From Psychrobacter sanguinis (GTDB taxonomy: Bacteria; Pseudomonadota; Gammaproteobacteria; Pseudomonadales; Moraxellaceae): DNA of 64,000 nt. The notes below the pieces were generated by a model. The model searched no databases, had not been told where the DNA came from, and saw only the letters and a list, made by a program, of their open reading frames with translations. The stretch lies in contig NZ_CP085990.1 of assembly GCF_020736705.1 (NCBI RefSeq), forward strand, positions 2,170,001-2,234,000. The letters are read 5' to 3'. Made by a program: the position numbers and the translations under genes. Position 1 is the stretch's first letter, and each line of letters opens with the position of its first letter. Positions 1 through 10,444 of this stretch are shown here, piece after piece.

Positions 1-473
1 ATATTAAACCTATTGACGGTAGTGATCCTGTCGAAAATGGCCACGTTATTTTAAATGAGTTAGAGCGATTCTCACCCGAATTGGCCAATTTGCCACAGAT
101 TTTAATTTTAAATAAAATCGATCAAGTGCCTGACGAAGATGAGTTAAATGAGCTTTGTCTACATATCGTGGCAGAACTAGGCTGGACAGGCGCTGTATTT
201 AGAACGTCTACCTTAACCGGTCAAGGCGTAGATGATGTTAAATACCATCTAATGAATGAAATTGAGCGTGAAAAAGAGCGTGAAGAAGAAGATTCTTTAT
301 TTGCTGAAGCGCAACGAGAAAGGTTCGAACGTCTTGAAGCTGAGGTCCGTCTAAATACAGAAGAGCAGAAAGAAGCGTATCGTGCCGCACGACGTGCTGC
401 TCGTGAAGCTGCCTTTAGATCAGACAATGGAGACGACGATGATGATGGCGTAGAAATTATTTACGCCCCATAG
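1..473 (+). CDS. obgE: GTPase ObgE/CgtA, C-terminal part (gene starts before the window)
   Basis: The open frame runs in from base 3 and ends at a TAG at 471-473. It holds the last part of the Obg G domain: the NKID guanine-specificity motif (G4) and the later TSTLTGQG segment (G5 region). A charged Glu/Arg/Ala-rich helical tail and an acidic end (DNGDDDDDGVEIIYAP) follow. Obg GTPases bind the 50S subunit and act in ribosome assembly and stress control. Acidic C-terminal tails are common in proteobacterial ObgE. A methionine-like start at base 81 (TTG) is internal and not the real start, because the conserved frame continues upstream to the window edge. proB follows on the same strand after about 220 bases, as in many gammaproteobacteria. 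Confidence 0.93.
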   Translation, partial: IKPIDGSDPVENGHVILNELERFSPELANLPQILILNKIDQVPDEDELNELCLHIVAELGWTGAVFRTSTLTGQGVDDVKYHLMNEIEREKEREEEDSLFAEAQRERFERLEAEVRLNTEEQKEAYRAARRAAREAAFRSDNGDDDDDGVEIIYAP

Positions 474-695
474 TCGCTCCTTCACTCATCTCGTTAGGTC
501 ATTAGTTAACAGTGATATGGTTAGCTATAAAAAGCATTATCTATAAACGATTGTCTAACTTACTGGCGAGATGAGTGATTTCTATCTTTACTAGATTCTT
601 ATATTTATATATTTACTAGGTTTTTATATTTACCAATAGTTAGCAGTGTTTACAAAGCATATTACTATTCTATTCATAAAATTTTGGGAAGAATT

Positions 696-1979
696 ATGAG
701 TGCTAATAACAATCAGAAAAACTCGAAAATTGCAAAACCAAAAGATGTCGAACCAAAAGCTACCAAATCAAAAGCTAGCAAACCAAAAGCCGTAAAATCT
801 AAAGTCAGCATACCCAAGCCCACTGAATTAGATGATAGCCGCTTTGCCACTGAAAAAAGATCATTTGATTTACAGCGTGTCATTGTAAAAATCGGCTCCT
901 CTTTATTGACTAATAACGGCAAAGGCTTGGATCGTACCGCGATATATGAATGGGCCAGTCAAATTGCTAAATTACACAATCAAGGCAAAGAAGTCATATT
1001 GGTTTCATCAGGGGCAGTAGCGGAAGGCTTAGTAAGAATGGGTCTGGAAGAACGCCCTAAGAAATTAGAAGCGCTGCAAGCCTGCGCTGCCATTGGTCAA
1101 ATGGGATTGATAGAAACTTGGTCATCGGCTTTAATCCAAAGTGGAGTACGCAGTGCACAGATACTGTTGACCCATGATGATTTGTCTAACCGTGAGCGTT
1201 ATCTTAATACCGCCAATACGCTACACAAGCTTTTGTCGTGGCGTGTACTGCCCGTTATTAATGAGAACGATACCATTACTGTGGACGAAATTAAATTCGG
1301 TGATAATGATACGCTAGGAGCGATGGCTGCAGCGATGGTTAGCGCTGATTTGTATATTATTTTAACCGACCAGGACGGGGTGTTTACTGATAATCCTCGT
1401 GAAAATCCTGATGCAAAAATGATTCGTCAAGAACGTGCCATGGCCGATTACCTATATGATATTGCAGGAGAGGGCGGCAAATTAGGTAGCGGTGGAATGC
1501 TGACTAAAATTAGAGCAGGCAGATTGGCCGCCATGGGCGGTTGTCCCACTGTGATTGCAAATGGCAGTCTTGATAAAGTAATTACCCGTATTGTTGATGG
1601 AGAATCGGTCGGTACGCTATTACAAACTAATCAACAAGATAAAATAATCGCCCGTAAACAGTGGTTGGCAGCGCATCTTAGAATGTCAGGCACCTTGTTT
1701 ATTGACGCTGGTGCAGTACATGCTATTACCGTACAAGGCAAGAGTTTATTGCCTGTGGGCGTGGTTGATATCCAAGGTGACTTTGATGAAGGCGATGTGG
1801 TAGCCGTTGTCGATGAAACTACCAAAGAACGTATTGCAGTCGGCCAAGTGAATTTTTCTTCTGAAGAAGCCAGACGTGTGGCTCGCGAAAGAACCCATAA
1901 TTTTGAAAAAATATTGGGCAGCTCAGAAGAGCGTGTGGTGATGATACACCGTGATGATATGGCCATTTTAAATAAATAA
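696..1979 (+). CDS. proB: Glutamate 5-kinase with Lys-rich N-terminal extension
   Basis: ProB phosphorylates L-glutamate at the gamma carboxyl, the first step of proline synthesis, in the cytoplasm. Seen in the sequence: an amino-acid kinase domain opening with VIVKIGSSLLT, the VSSGAVAEG and NENDTIT segments, ILTDQDGVFT, and GSGGMLTKIRA near residue 270. A PUA domain of about 80 residues follows. The family is usually about 370 aa; this one is about 427 aa because the first 55 residues are a Lys/Ser/Pro-rich extension built on repeated KPKA-like units. I chose the ATG at 696 because GGGAAGA sits a few bases upstream; an in-frame TTG at 684 is less likely. The extension is probably disordered; its role is unknown. 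Confidence 0.95.
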   Translation: MSANNNQKNSKIAKPKDVEPKATKSKASKPKAVKSKVSIPKPTELDDSRFATEKRSFDLQRVIVKIGSSLLTNNGKGLDRTAIYEWASQIAKLHNQGKEVILVSSGAVAEGLVRMGLEERPKKLEALQACAAIGQMGLIETWSSALIQSGVRSAQILLTHDDLSNRERYLNTANTLHKLLSWRVLPVINENDTITVDEIKFGDNDTLGAMAAAMVSADLYIILTDQDGVFTDNPRENPDAKMIRQERAMADYLYDIAGEGGKLGSGGMLTKIRAGRLAAMGGCPTVIANGSLDKVITRIVDGESVGTLLQTNQQDKIIARKQWLAAHLRMSGTLFIDAGAVHAITVQGKSLLPVGVVDIQGDFDEGDVVAVVDETTKERIAVGQVNFSSEEARRVARERTHNFEKILGSSEERVVMIHRDDMAILNK

Positions 1980-2084
1980 GGGCCGTTAGGTGTAGAGTGT
2001 GGCATAACCTGATACCATTGATAGGTAGTATTCTATTCTACCTATCCATTTCGATTATAATCTAGTGACTTTAAAGAGATAATA

Positions 2085-3191
2085 ATGTCTATAATGAATT
2101 CTGATTCTGTTAACAATACTCACAATTTTGCACCGTTGAAAAACGATCGTTTGCTCAAAGCTCTACGCTTCGAAGAGGTGGACATGACGCCAGTATGGAT
2201 GATGCGCCAAGCAGGCCGCTATCTTCCAGAATACAAGGCAACTCGAGCAGAGGCAGGTGATTTTATGAGTCTGTGTAAAGACACTGCGCGTGCAACAGAA
2301 GTCACGATGCAACCTTTAAGACGTTTTGATTTAGACGCCGCCATTTTATTCAGTGATATTTTGACAATACCAGATGCTATGGGATTGGGACTATATTTCG
2401 AAACCGGAGAAGGTCCTAAGTTTAAGCGCACTTTACGCACTGAAGCCGATTTTAATCAGCTTGAACCTTTTAATGCCAATGATTCTTTAGGGTATGTTAT
2501 GGATGCCGTTACCAGTATCCGTAAAGAACTGAATGGTTTGGTGCCTTTGTTTGGTTTTTCAGGCAGTGCTTGGACTCTAGCGACGTATATGATCGAAGGT
2601 GGTAGTTCAAAAGATTACCGTTATACCAAAGGTCTTCTGTACAGCAAGCCTGAATTTTTACATCAAATTTTAGATCATATTACGTCAGCAATCATTGATT
2701 ATTTGGACGCGCAAATTGTCGCAGGCGCCCAGCTTGTACAGCTGTTTGATAGTTGGGGTGGCGCTTTAGCACACCGTCAATTTAAAGAGTTCTCACATAA
2801 GTACAACAAACGTGTGGTGTCTGAGCTTAAACAGCGTCATCCTGATGTGCCTGTGGTGGTATTTACCAAGGGCGGTGGTCTGTGGTTAGATATTCAAGCA
2901 GATACTGAGGCAGATTGCTTAGGTTTGGATTGGACCATGCCACTAGATAAAGCCCGTGCTATTTTAGCGCAAAGTAATAAGCAAATCGCGGTTCAAGGTA
3001 ACTTAGATCCTGCCACGTTATATGGCTCACCTGAACTTATTCGTCAATCGGTTAATGCTATGTTAGACGATGCTTATGCAGGCGGTGTTAAGACTGGCTA
3101 TGTGGCTAACTTAGGCCATGGTATTACACAGTGGGTAAACCCTGAAAACGCCAAAGTATTTATTGATGCGGTGCATGAATACAAGCTCTAA
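2085..3191 (+). CDS. hemE: Uroporphyrinogen decarboxylase
   Basis: HemE removes four carboxyl groups from uroporphyrinogen III to give coproporphyrinogen III in heme biosynthesis. The signature [11 protein letters not shown] lies near residue 40, followed by the [12 protein letters not shown] segment with its conserved Asp, the [13 protein letters not shown] region, and the C-terminal NLGHGI containing the conserved His. The length of 368 aa is close to the family norm of about 355, the small excess being a non-conserved N-terminus. The ATG at 2085 has AAGAGAT about 10 bases upstream; a second in-frame ATG is 9 bases on. The gene appears to be its own unit, followed by a strong terminator hairpin. 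Confidence 0.97.
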   Translation: MSIMNSDSVNNTHNFAPLKNDRLLKALRFEEVDMTPVWMMRQAGRYLPEYKATRAEAGDFMSLCKDTARATEVTMQPLRRFDLDAAILFSDILTIPDAMGLGLYFETGEGPKFKRTLRTEADFNQLEPFNANDSLGYVMDAVTSIRKELNGLVPLFGFSGSAWTLATYMIEGGSSKDYRYTKGLLYSKPEFLHQILDHITSAIIDYLDAQIVAGAQLVQLFDSWGGALAHRQFKEFSHKYNKRVVSELKQRHPDVPVVVFTKGGGLWLDIQADTEADCLGLDWTMPLDKARAILAQSNKQIAVQGNLDPATLYGSPELIRQSVNAMLDDAYAGGVKTGYVANLGHGITQWVNPENAKVFIDAVHEYKL

Positions 3192-3251
3192 ACTTTGATA
3201 GGTTTAAAACCTTAATTGGTTTAAAACATGAACGGGCTTAAAACTTAGGTG

Positions 3252-3291
3252 GTACAAAATAGGCTTATTCGTGAATAAGCCTATTTTGTAC
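3252..3291 (+). terminator. Perfect 19-bp hairpin terminator after hemE
   Basis: Two 19-base arms (3252-3270 and 3273-3291) are exact reverse complements separated by two bases. The upstream arm is A-rich at its base and the downstream arm ends CTATTTTGTAC, so the structure could stop transcription in either direction. It is the main feature of the 338-base gap between hemE and argC; I see no gene in the rest. Confidence 0.8.
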
Positions 3292-3529
3292 TGGGTAGTT
3301 CCATAATAATGAAATACTTTGTCTAAGTGAATAAATGCATAGGCGACTAAAATAGTCGGGTTTAAGACATTGAATAGCATTAGATGATAACGTAAACTTC
3401 ATAAATAGAATGACTCTTTGAAAAATAAGGATTATATTTAATCAGTCTAGGTTATCTTAATCTCAGTTATTTTAAATAGTAAGACGGATTTTATTTAATC
3501 GGCTTTTAATCAATCAGATAGGATGTGAT

Positions 3530-4597
3530 ATGTTACAGGCAGCCATTGTAGGTGGAACAGGGTATACAGGTATTGAACTTATAAGATTGTTATCTTCTCA
3601 TCCAGAAGTAACCATCAAATGGTTAACGTCGCGATCCGAAGCGGGCAAGCCTGTTGCCAGTATTTTTCCGAGCCTACGTGGTATATCTGATTTAACGTAT
3701 AGCGACTTAGGTGAAGATACGCTTGAAGCCCTTGCAACTTGTGATGTTGTATTTTTTGCCACTCCTCATGGTGTGGCGATGCAGCAAGCGCAAGATTTGG
3801 TAAACGCAGGGGTTAAAGTTATTGATTTAGCTGCTGACTTTAGGCTGCAGTCTTTAGAGCAGTTTGAACAATGGTATAAGCACAAGCATGCTTGCCCAGA
3901 GCTGCTAAAACAAGCTGCTTATGGTCTGCCTGAGATTAACCGTGAAGCCATCAAGTCAGCACAAGTGATTGGCAACCCTGGTTGTTATCCTACGACCGCT
4001 ATATTAGGCTTAAAACCTATTATAGAAGCCCAAAATAATGAAAACGAGCCATTGATTGAGTCTCGCATCATTATTGATGCCAAATCAGGCATTTCTGGTG
4101 CAGGACGCCAAGCTAAGCTTGATCTTAATTATGCCGAAACTACCGATAATTTTAATGCTTATGGGGTAACTGGGCACCGTCACCTACCTGAAATTGAACA
4201 AGGGGTACACCAGTTATTAAACAGTAAATTTACCCACAATATTCGGTTTGTTCCTCATTTAGTACCGATGATTCGAGGTATGTTTACCACCATTCATTTG
4301 GGACTAACTGACGCTGGGTGTGCCTTGAACTTGCAGCAAGTTTATGAAGACGCTTATCAAAATGAGACGTTTATTGATGTGTTACCTTCAGGCGAATATC
4401 CAGATACTCGCAGCGTAAGAGCCAGTAATAGACTTAGAATTGCGGTATATCAAGACAATCAGACCAAGTCAGCGACTATTCTGGTTGTTCAAGATAACCT
4501 AGTAAAAGGGGCAGCAGGACAAGCAGTACAGTGTATGAATGTCATGTTTGGGTTTGATGAATCATTAGGATTGAACCATATCCCTGTGGTGCCTTAG
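3530..4597 (+). CDS. argC: N-acetyl-gamma-glutamyl-phosphate reductase
   Basis: ArgC reduces N-acetyl-glutamyl-5-phosphate to the semialdehyde with NADPH, in arginine biosynthesis. The N-terminus [18 protein letters not shown] is the Rossmann nucleotide-binding loop. GNPGCYPTT contains the catalytic Cys, and [10 protein letters not shown] carries the conserved His. The length of 355 aa matches the long (type 1) ArgC family. The ATG at 3530 follows an AGGATGTGAT stretch suitable for ribosome binding. The next gene is a membrane protein 350 bases downstream and does not look co-translated with it. Confidence 0.96.
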   Translation: MLQAAIVGGTGYTGIELIRLLSSHPEVTIKWLTSRSEAGKPVASIFPSLRGISDLTYSDLGEDTLEALATCDVVFFATPHGVAMQQAQDLVNAGVKVIDLAADFRLQSLEQFEQWYKHKHACPELLKQAAYGLPEINREAIKSAQVIGNPGCYPTTAILGLKPIIEAQNNENEPLIESRIIIDAKSGISGAGRQAKLDLNYAETTDNFNAYGVTGHRHLPEIEQGVHQLLNSKFTHNIRFVPHLVPMIRGMFTTIHLGLTDAGCALNLQQVYEDAYQNETFIDVLPSGEYPDTRSVRASNRLRIAVYQDNQTKSATILVVQDNLVKGAAGQAVQCMNVMFGFDESLGLNHIPVVP

Positions 4598-4947
4598 ATA
4601 CCCTTTTAAAAGATAGCCTTTTAAATCGACATCAACTTTAGACGTTAGCTCTCGATACCTGTAATTGGTCAGGTATCTTCAATAAGATGTCAGATGTTTA
4701 AAAACCTATCTAAGTTTTTGATTGGTCGTCAATTATAAGTAAACTAAACAGTTTTAAATGTAGTTGTATATTAAAATACATGGCTTATGTTATTTGATAT
4801 AAAAAATTGGCGACATAAATATTACATTGAATCCAATCTGCTGTTAGTTATTACATTGAGATTTAGGTATAATACCTTGCCTTAAATCTGCCATGGAATA
4901 TGGCGGCCTAATTAATTGCCGATTCATAAGATACGAGTCTAGAACAC
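4598..4947. other. Intergenic region argC to membrane protein
   Basis: No gene seen. A small hairpin (GATACCTG at 4654-4661 pairing with CAGGTATC at 4670-4677) could be a weak argC terminator, but it lacks a long T run. The remainder is AT-rich and presumably carries the promoter of the downstream gene. Confidence 0.5.
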
Positions 4948-5769
4948 ATGCCCACCGAAATCAGCAAATCCACCCCGAAAAATGTGAAGCGATCATCCAA
5001 TGGTGTGATGAGTCCGCTGATATTGGTTTTATTTGCGAGCGCCGTATTATTAACTGGCGTTATTGCTACTGCCTTTGGCCATAAATTTGGTTATTACAGA
5101 GGCTATCAAGCGTCGCAAGAAGACGCAAAGCTTAAGGGTGATGCACAGCAATTGACTGCTGAAGATATCAAGAAGATGAAGCAAAATGTTCAAGCATTAA
5201 TTGCTCAATTGAATACTGCTAAGCAGGAGCGTGATATTAGCCTGAATAACTTAGGCCAAATGCGTCAAGATATGCAGCAGTTAGAAGTGACAAACTTACA
5301 GCTGATTCAGGTCAATCAGGTCTATGCTGACACTTTGGTAGAGCAAGGCGGCTTACCGTTACAAGTGGTGGGTGCTAAGATGGAGCCTTTACCTGAGAAT
5401 GCCTTTGAATATCGTTTTGATGTGGCAATGTTAGCGAAGGATGGGCAACAACATCGTCTAAAACCGACCTTAACCTTATTGGATGAAGACAATTTAGTCG
5501 ATGTACCTTTAGAGCCAAGTACCTACGATATTAAAGGTATTGCCCGTATTAGAGGTCGTTTTGTGATGCCAAAAGGTTTTAGACCTAAGCAGGCCAAATT
5601 GAACCTTGAGTCTAATGGTCAAAAAGTTGAGCAGATTTATAACTGGGAGTTGGCAAGTCCTGTAGATAAGATGCCACTTTCATTATCAGAAGTGCCAGAA
5701 ACAGATCAGCGCCCTGTTACTGAAGGAAAAGGCAACACCAAAGGCAGTACACAAGGCGATACCCCTTAA
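4948..5769 (+). CDS. Single-pass membrane protein with coiled coil (possibly DUF6776 type)
   Basis: The product is 273 aa. After a short cytoplasmic N-terminus there is one hydrophobic segment at about residues 22-44 (SPLILVLFASAVLLTGVIAT). A Gln/Lys/Glu-rich coiled-coil stretch follows at about 65-120 and then a beta-rich domain at about 140-235. The tail is Thr/Gly/Gln-rich and probably disordered. The topology suggests an inner-membrane-anchored periplasmic protein. In related Moraxellaceae I recall an uncharacterised membrane protein next to argC, which would fit DUF6776, but this assignment is from memory and not verified. No catalytic motif is visible. The start ATG at 4948 is the first that gives a normal positive-inside N-terminus. 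Confidence 0.75.
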   Translation: MPTEISKSTPKNVKRSSNGVMSPLILVLFASAVLLTGVIATAFGHKFGYYRGYQASQEDAKLKGDAQQLTAEDIKKMKQNVQALIAQLNTAKQERDISLNNLGQMRQDMQQLEVTNLQLIQVNQVYADTLVEQGGLPLQVVGAKMEPLPENAFEYRFDVAMLAKDGQQHRLKPTLTLLDEDNLVDVPLEPSTYDIKGIARIRGRFVMPKGFRPKQAKLNLESNGQKVEQIYNWELASPVDKMPLSLSEVPETDQRPVTEGKGNTKGSTQGDTP

Positions 5770-5806
5770 CTATTATTTATTCAGCGGCCCATAAGTTTAC
5801 TAATTA

Positions 5807-6253
5807 ATGATGCATATGATTAAAAGTACCAATACTATTTCTCAAACCAATAAGCAGATGTCAGGGGACTGGCATCATCCAGCGACTCTGCCTATTTTGC
5901 ATCCGTTAAAGACACTGCCTTCTCGACTCATAGATGATGAGGTTGAAGAAGATGGTGAAGTTGAGGTAATGGTCGCTGAGCCTGATCTTGCTGAGCCGCC
6001 TATGTATGCGGTTGTGATGTACAATGATGACTATACACCGATGGAATTTGTGGTGTATATCCTACAGTCTGAATTTCGTCATGACACCACTAGTGCGGTT
6101 GAGATTATGCTTAATATTCACAATCAAGGTCGTGGTATTGCTGGTATTTATCCCAAAGACATTGCTGAGACTAAGGCTAAGAAAGTCAATCAGACGGCCC
6201 GCAAAGAAGGCTATCCACTTTTGACTCAGATTGAGCCTCATCAAAGCAGTTAA
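5807..6253 (+). CDS. clpS: ATP-dependent Clp protease adaptor ClpS
   Basis: ClpS delivers N-degron substrates to ClpAP. The core runs from about residue 65 to the end. YNDDYTPMEFVV carries the Asn-Asp-Asp residues that bind the substrate alpha-amino group, and the LNIHNQGRG segment holds the conserved His. The length is 148 aa against about 106 in E. coli, the excess being an acidic N-terminal tail (EVEEDGEVEVMVAEPD). The N-terminal tail of ClpS is the part that engages ClpA, so its length and charge may matter. Several ATGs sit at the start (5807, 5810, 5816) and I see no strong Shine-Dalgarno to choose among them. clpA lies downstream but after a 579-base gap. Confidence 0.93.
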   Translation: MMHMIKSTNTISQTNKQMSGDWHHPATLPILHPLKTLPSRLIDDEVEEDGEVEVMVAEPDLAEPPMYAVVMYNDDYTPMEFVVYILQSEFRHDTTSAVEIMLNIHNQGRGIAGIYPKDIAETKAKKVNQTARKEGYPLLTQIEPHQSS

Positions 6254-6299
6254 TTTTAAGCCACCACCGACAATTGTCCGTTAATCACAATATATTTGC

Positions 6300-6405
6300 T
6301 TAACCATAAATCCCTCATAATCTAATCGCTTAAAATCTAGCTCCTTAACCGCTAACTTCTTGAAGTCTAATCCCTTAGATTCTAATCCCTTGAAAACTAA
6401 CTATC
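6300..6405. repeat. Degenerate tandem repeat in the clpS-clpA gap
   Basis: Within the 579-base gap between clpS and clpA, a unit resembling TCTAATCCCTTAGAT recurs about five times in degraded form, with runs such as CTAATCGCTTAAAATCTA and CTAATCCCTTGAAAACTA. The unit is about 16-19 bases. No ORF covers it. The rest of the gap is AT-rich and must contain the clpA promoter, which I could not place with confidence. Confidence 0.55.
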
Positions 6406-6832
6406 GATACCCCATTTATTAAGGAATAATAATAGCGGTGTCAGCCTCATAAGCTGGGGCCACTTTCTCCTTATCCTTCTACTATTTTTTGTTTTCATTG
6501 CCTACTATTTTCTTCCCTTCTTTTTTGTTCCTTATTATCTTAGCTTGCATAACGCATTGAAATTGAGCGAAAAATTTGTGTTAGGTTTGAGTATCTATTA
6601 AACACATTGTCAGCAAGTTGACTTGATTTTTAGCATGGCAAACCCTACCTACTTAATAAGTGGATAAGATCTAAGTGAAAAAAGCAAGTTACAAAAAAAT
6701 CGTGATATCAATAATATCATTGTCATTAACTACCCCAATTCCCTGTTAACTTGTTATAGTTAACTATCTATTAAAATTATACTCACAAAGATCTTACCAA
6801 ATAAAAAATTACAATATTGACAGGATACCTCT

Positions 6833-9403
6833 ATGTTAAGTCGTCATCTCGAAGTTTCCTTGCGTCTAGCCATGACGCTAGCTCGACAGAAGTCTCACGA
6901 GTATCTCACCGTTGAGCACTTACTATTGGCGTTGTTAGAAAACAATAATGCTGCCACTACCTTAAAGGCTTGCGGAGCTGATATTGCTAGCTTACGCTCG
7001 GACCTTGAAGCTTATATCGAAAAACATACACCGACTTTAGATGCGGATTTAGAACAAACGCCTCAGGCTACTCAGAGTTTTGATCGCATTTTGCAGCGTG
7101 CAATTTTTCATGTGCAGTCTATCGGCTCCGGTCGTCTGGTACAGGGCTCAGATATCTTAGTATCTATGTTCTCTGAACACGATACTTATGCGGTTTACTT
7201 GCTCAAAAAACAAGGGGTGAGTCGTCTTGAATTGACTCAGTACTTGTCTCATGGTTCAGACGGCGATGAAACTCGTGATTCAGGCCCTGAAGCAGAATCT
7301 GCTGAAGCTAAAGGGGCAAGAATGAAAAAAGACCCTCTAACTGAGTTTGCCCAAAACTTAAATAAAAGAGCGGCGGAAGGTAAGACAGATCCCTTAATTG
7401 GTCGTCAGAGCGAAATTGAGCGTACGGCACAAGTACTATGTCGTCGTCGCAAAAACAACCCGCTATTAGTGGGTGATCCAGGCGTGGGTAAAACCTCAAT
7501 TGCTGAAGGTCTGGCTTGGTTAATTATCAATAATAAAGCTCCGAAACCTTTACAGGGCTGTGTTATTTATAGCCTAGATATTGGCTCTCTAATTGCGGGT
7601 ACTAAATACCGTGGTGATTTTGAGAAGCGGATGAAAGGATTGCTTGATGCGTTAAAAGCCAAACCAAATGCTATTTTGTTTATTGACGAAATTCATATGA
7701 TTATTGGTGCAGGATCATCTATGAGCAGTAATATGGATGTCTCGAACCTAATCAAGCCTGCTTTGGCCAACGGTGAATTAAGATGTATTGGGTCAACCAC
7801 ATTTACTGAGTATCGTCAGGTATTTGAAAAAGACCATGCGTTATCTCGTCGTTTCCAAAAGATTGATGTCAACGAGCCTAGCATTGATGACAGCATCGAA
7901 ATTTTACGCGGCTTAAAACCGCGTTATGAAGAATTCCATAATGTGGAATATACTGATGCTGCCTTAGTGAGTGCAGTTAAATTATCTGCTAAACACATTC
8001 ATGAACGTTTCTTGCCAGATAAGGCCATTGACGTTATTGATGAAGCAGGTGCTTACAAGCGTCTTGGTGTTACCCCAGATGCAGACCAAGTGGAAGACGA
8101 AAATCAGTTAATAAATGAGTTAAGTCATTCAGACTATGATCCTGTTAAAGATCAAGATGATGCGTCAATAACGGATGAGAAAGACGTTAATGATGATTTC
8201 GAATTGGACCTTGACTTAGAAAAAGACGCCCAAGCAAATGATTCAGCAGACGAAGACTTAGAAGCGGATGCTGAGCTTGAGCAAGATGACTCTAAAGCAG
8301 ACTTAGATGAAGATAAGCAAGTAGCGCCTACGGTTATTGATGTAGAAGACATTGAAGCGATTATCTCTAAGTTGGCTCGAATTCCACCTAAATCAGTGTC
8401 TAACGATGATAAATCATTGTTACAACACTTAGAACGTGATTTGAACCGTTTAGTATTTGGTCAGAGTGAAGCGATTAAGACTTTGTCTGATGCTATTAAG
8501 TTATCAAGAGCAGGATTGAAGTCATCTGATAAGCCTATTGGTTCCTTCATGTTTGCTGGCCCAACAGGGGTAGGTAAAACTGAAGTTTCTAAACAGTTGG
8601 CGAATCTGATGGGCATAGAGCTTGTGCGATTTGACATGTCAGAGTACATGGAAGCGCATACTGCATCACGCTTAATCGGTGCGCCTCCAGGCTATGTTGG
8701 CTTTGATCAAGGTGGTCTATTAACTGAGAAAATCAATCAGCACCCACATTGTGTGTTATTGCTAGATGAGATTGAGAAGGCGCACCCAGACGTATTTAAC
8801 TTGTTATTACAAGTTATGGATCACGGTTCATTAACTGATAATAACGGCCGTGTTGCCAGCTTCAAGCAAGTCATCTTGATTATGACCACAAACGTTGGTG
8901 CTGATAGCATTAGCCGTGCGTCAATGGGCTTTACTAAGCAAGATCATAGTAAAGATAACACTGAAGCGATGAATCGGGTATTCACCCCTGAATTCCGTAA
9001 CCGGTTGGATGCGATTATTCAGTTTAACCCACTAGACTCTTCTATCATTGTTTCAGTGGTAGACAAGTTCTTAGTTGAGCTTCAAGCCCAGCTTGATGAC
9101 AAGCAAGTGGTATTAGAGATTGACGATGAAGTTCGTGAATACTTGGCTGACAAAGGTTATGACCGTTTGATGGGTGCTCGTCCTATGCAACGTCTGATCC
9201 AAAACGAGATCAAAAAGCCATTGGCTAATATGGTATTGTTTGGTGACTTAGCGGAAGGTGGTGCAGTGCACGTGACGTTGAATGATGAGCCTTTTGAAAG
9301 TTCTGTAGACAACAGTGGTAAGGCGGCAGCAGAAGGCAGTCGTATTTTACTAACAGTGGTTGAGCAGCACGGTCAGCGTGGCGTAGAATACGCTGAAGGT
9401 TAA
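6833..9403 (+). CDS. clpA: ATP-dependent Clp protease ATP-binding subunit ClpA
   Basis: ClpA is a hexameric AAA+ unfoldase feeding ClpP. In order: N domain (about 1-145), D1 with Walker A GDPGVGKT near residue 215 and Walker B ILFIDEIH, then D2 with Walker A GPTGVGKT near 577 and Walker [13 protein letters not shown]. The [10 protein letters not shown] sensor region follows. The ClpP-docking tripeptide appears as MGF where E. coli has IGL. Length is 856 aa against about 758 in E. coli. The excess is mainly a strongly acidic insertion at about residues 420-500, between D1 and D2, rich in Asp, Glu and Ala. The start ATG follows GGATACCTCT. ClpS is encoded just upstream, matching the adaptor/unfoldase partnership. 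Confidence 0.96.
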   Translation: MLSRHLEVSLRLAMTLARQKSHEYLTVEHLLLALLENNNAATTLKACGADIASLRSDLEAYIEKHTPTLDADLEQTPQATQSFDRILQRAIFHVQSIGSGRLVQGSDILVSMFSEHDTYAVYLLKKQGVSRLELTQYLSHGSDGDETRDSGPEAESAEAKGARMKKDPLTEFAQNLNKRAAEGKTDPLIGRQSEIERTAQVLCRRRKNNPLLVGDPGVGKTSIAEGLAWLIINNKAPKPLQGCVIYSLDIGSLIAGTKYRGDFEKRMKGLLDALKAKPNAILFIDEIHMIIGAGSSMSSNMDVSNLIKPALANGELRCIGSTTFTEYRQVFEKDHALSRRFQKIDVNEPSIDDSIEILRGLKPRYEEFHNVEYTDAALVSAVKLSAKHIHERFLPDKAIDVIDEAGAYKRLGVTPDADQVEDENQLINELSHSDYDPVKDQDDASITDEKDVNDDFELDLDLEKDAQANDSADEDLEADAELEQDDSKADLDEDKQVAPTVIDVEDIEAIISKLARIPPKSVSNDDKSLLQHLERDLNRLVFGQSEAIKTLSDAIKLSRAGLKSSDKPIGSFMFAGPTGVGKTEVSKQLANLMGIELVRFDMSEYMEAHTASRLIGAPPGYVGFDQGGLLTEKINQHPHCVLLLDEIEKAHPDVFNLLLQVMDHGSLTDNNGRVASFKQVILIMTTNVGADSISRASMGFTKQDHSKDNTEAMNRVFTPEFRNRLDAIIQFNPLDSSIIVSVVDKFLVELQAQLDDKQVVLEIDDEVREYLADKGYDRLMGARPMQRLIQNEIKKPLANMVLFGDLAEGGAVHVTLNDEPFESSVDNSGKAAAEGSRILLTVVEQHGQRGVEYAEG

Positions 9404-9500
9404 ATCGTCAGAAGTCTAAATGGCTAAATAGTTGTTAGATGAGCTATAGCGATTTAGGCCAACGAACTAAGCACTAAATTAAGTATTGTTATTTCACTCC

Positions 9501-9535
9501 AAAAAGAGGTTACCCTAGGGTCGACCTCTTTTTTT
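9501..9535 (+). terminator. Terminator after clpA
   Basis: AAAAAGAGGT (9501-9510) pairs with ACCTCTTTTT (9524-9533). An inner ACCCTAGGGT can extend the stem, and a T run continues to 9535. Confidence 0.85.
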
Positions 9536-9625
9536 ATCCTTATTTAATTATCATAAAATTTGACAGAATATTGAATCAGTTAAGCCTTATAATTCTTAAT
9601 ATATAATCAAAATAAGAGTATTCCT

Positions 9626-10366
9626 ATGCAGCTATTTGACACAGATCAGCCCCAAAAGAGTGACGCTGAAAAACAAGCTATTTTAGCGCGGGTGAAAATG
9701 CCTGAAGATTGGAAGTTAGCCTTAGCGGACGAACTGACTTCTCAAAATATGGACAACTTAAGAGAGTTCTTAAGACAAGAGTATAGTGCGGGAAAAACGA
9801 TTTATCCCAAAGGCAGCCAGATGTTTAATGCTTTTAACTTAACACCACTGTCAGAAGTGAAAGTGGTTATTTTGGGTCAAGACCCTTATCACGGTCCTGG
9901 GCAAGCGATGGGTTTGTCTTTTTCTGTGCCCAAAATAATACCTAAACCGCCTTCGCTTAATAATATTTTGAAAGAGATGGCCGATGATATTGGTACAGTG
10001 CCTTCAAGACATGGCGACTTAACGCACTGGGCGAAACAAGGCGTGTTGCTTTTAAACGCTTCTTTGACCGTAGAAGAGGGTGATGCTGGCAGTCACCAAG
10101 GCAAAGGCTGGGAGCAATTTACCGATGCGGTTATTGATGTGATCAATAAGCAGACCGAGCATACTGTATTTATTCTTTGGGGAAGTAAGGCTAAGCTTAA
10201 AGGCAAGTTTATTGATACGGATAAACACCTTATTTTATCTGCTGTCCATCCTTCACCACTGGCAGCCAATAGAGGGGGGTTTTTTGGCACAAAACCTTTT
10301 TCTAAAGCCAATGAATACTTAATTCAACATGGCAAAAGTGCAATAGATTGGCAACTACCTCAGTAA
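9626..10366 (+). CDS. ung: Uracil-DNA glycosylase (family 1)
   Basis: Ung excises uracil from DNA to start base-excision repair. The family 1 signature GQDPYHGPGQAMGLSFSVP carries the water-activating Asp. The second active-site loop HPSPLAANRGGFFG carries the catalytic His. The length of 246 aa is close to E. coli Ung (229). The ATG at 9626 lies 8-9 bases after an AATAAGAG purine run. It stands between the clpA terminator and tadA. Confidence 0.97.
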   Translation: MQLFDTDQPQKSDAEKQAILARVKMPEDWKLALADELTSQNMDNLREFLRQEYSAGKTIYPKGSQMFNAFNLTPLSEVKVVILGQDPYHGPGQAMGLSFSVPKIIPKPPSLNNILKEMADDIGTVPSRHGDLTHWAKQGVLLLNASLTVEEGDAGSHQGKGWEQFTDAVIDVINKQTEHTVFILWGSKAKLKGKFIDTDKHLILSAVHPSPLAANRGGFFGTKPFSKANEYLIQHGKSAIDWQLPQ

Positions 10367-10444
10367 TACTAATTCTAGAAATTAACCTATTAAGGCAAAC
10401 AGGCACAAACAAGACAACCAGTCGATTTAACTGGTTTGCCAAAG

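Noticed and set aside
6751..6783. TTGTTA and TATACT as a clpA promoter.
   Set aside because: The spacer would be 21 bases, too long for a standard sigma-70 promoter.
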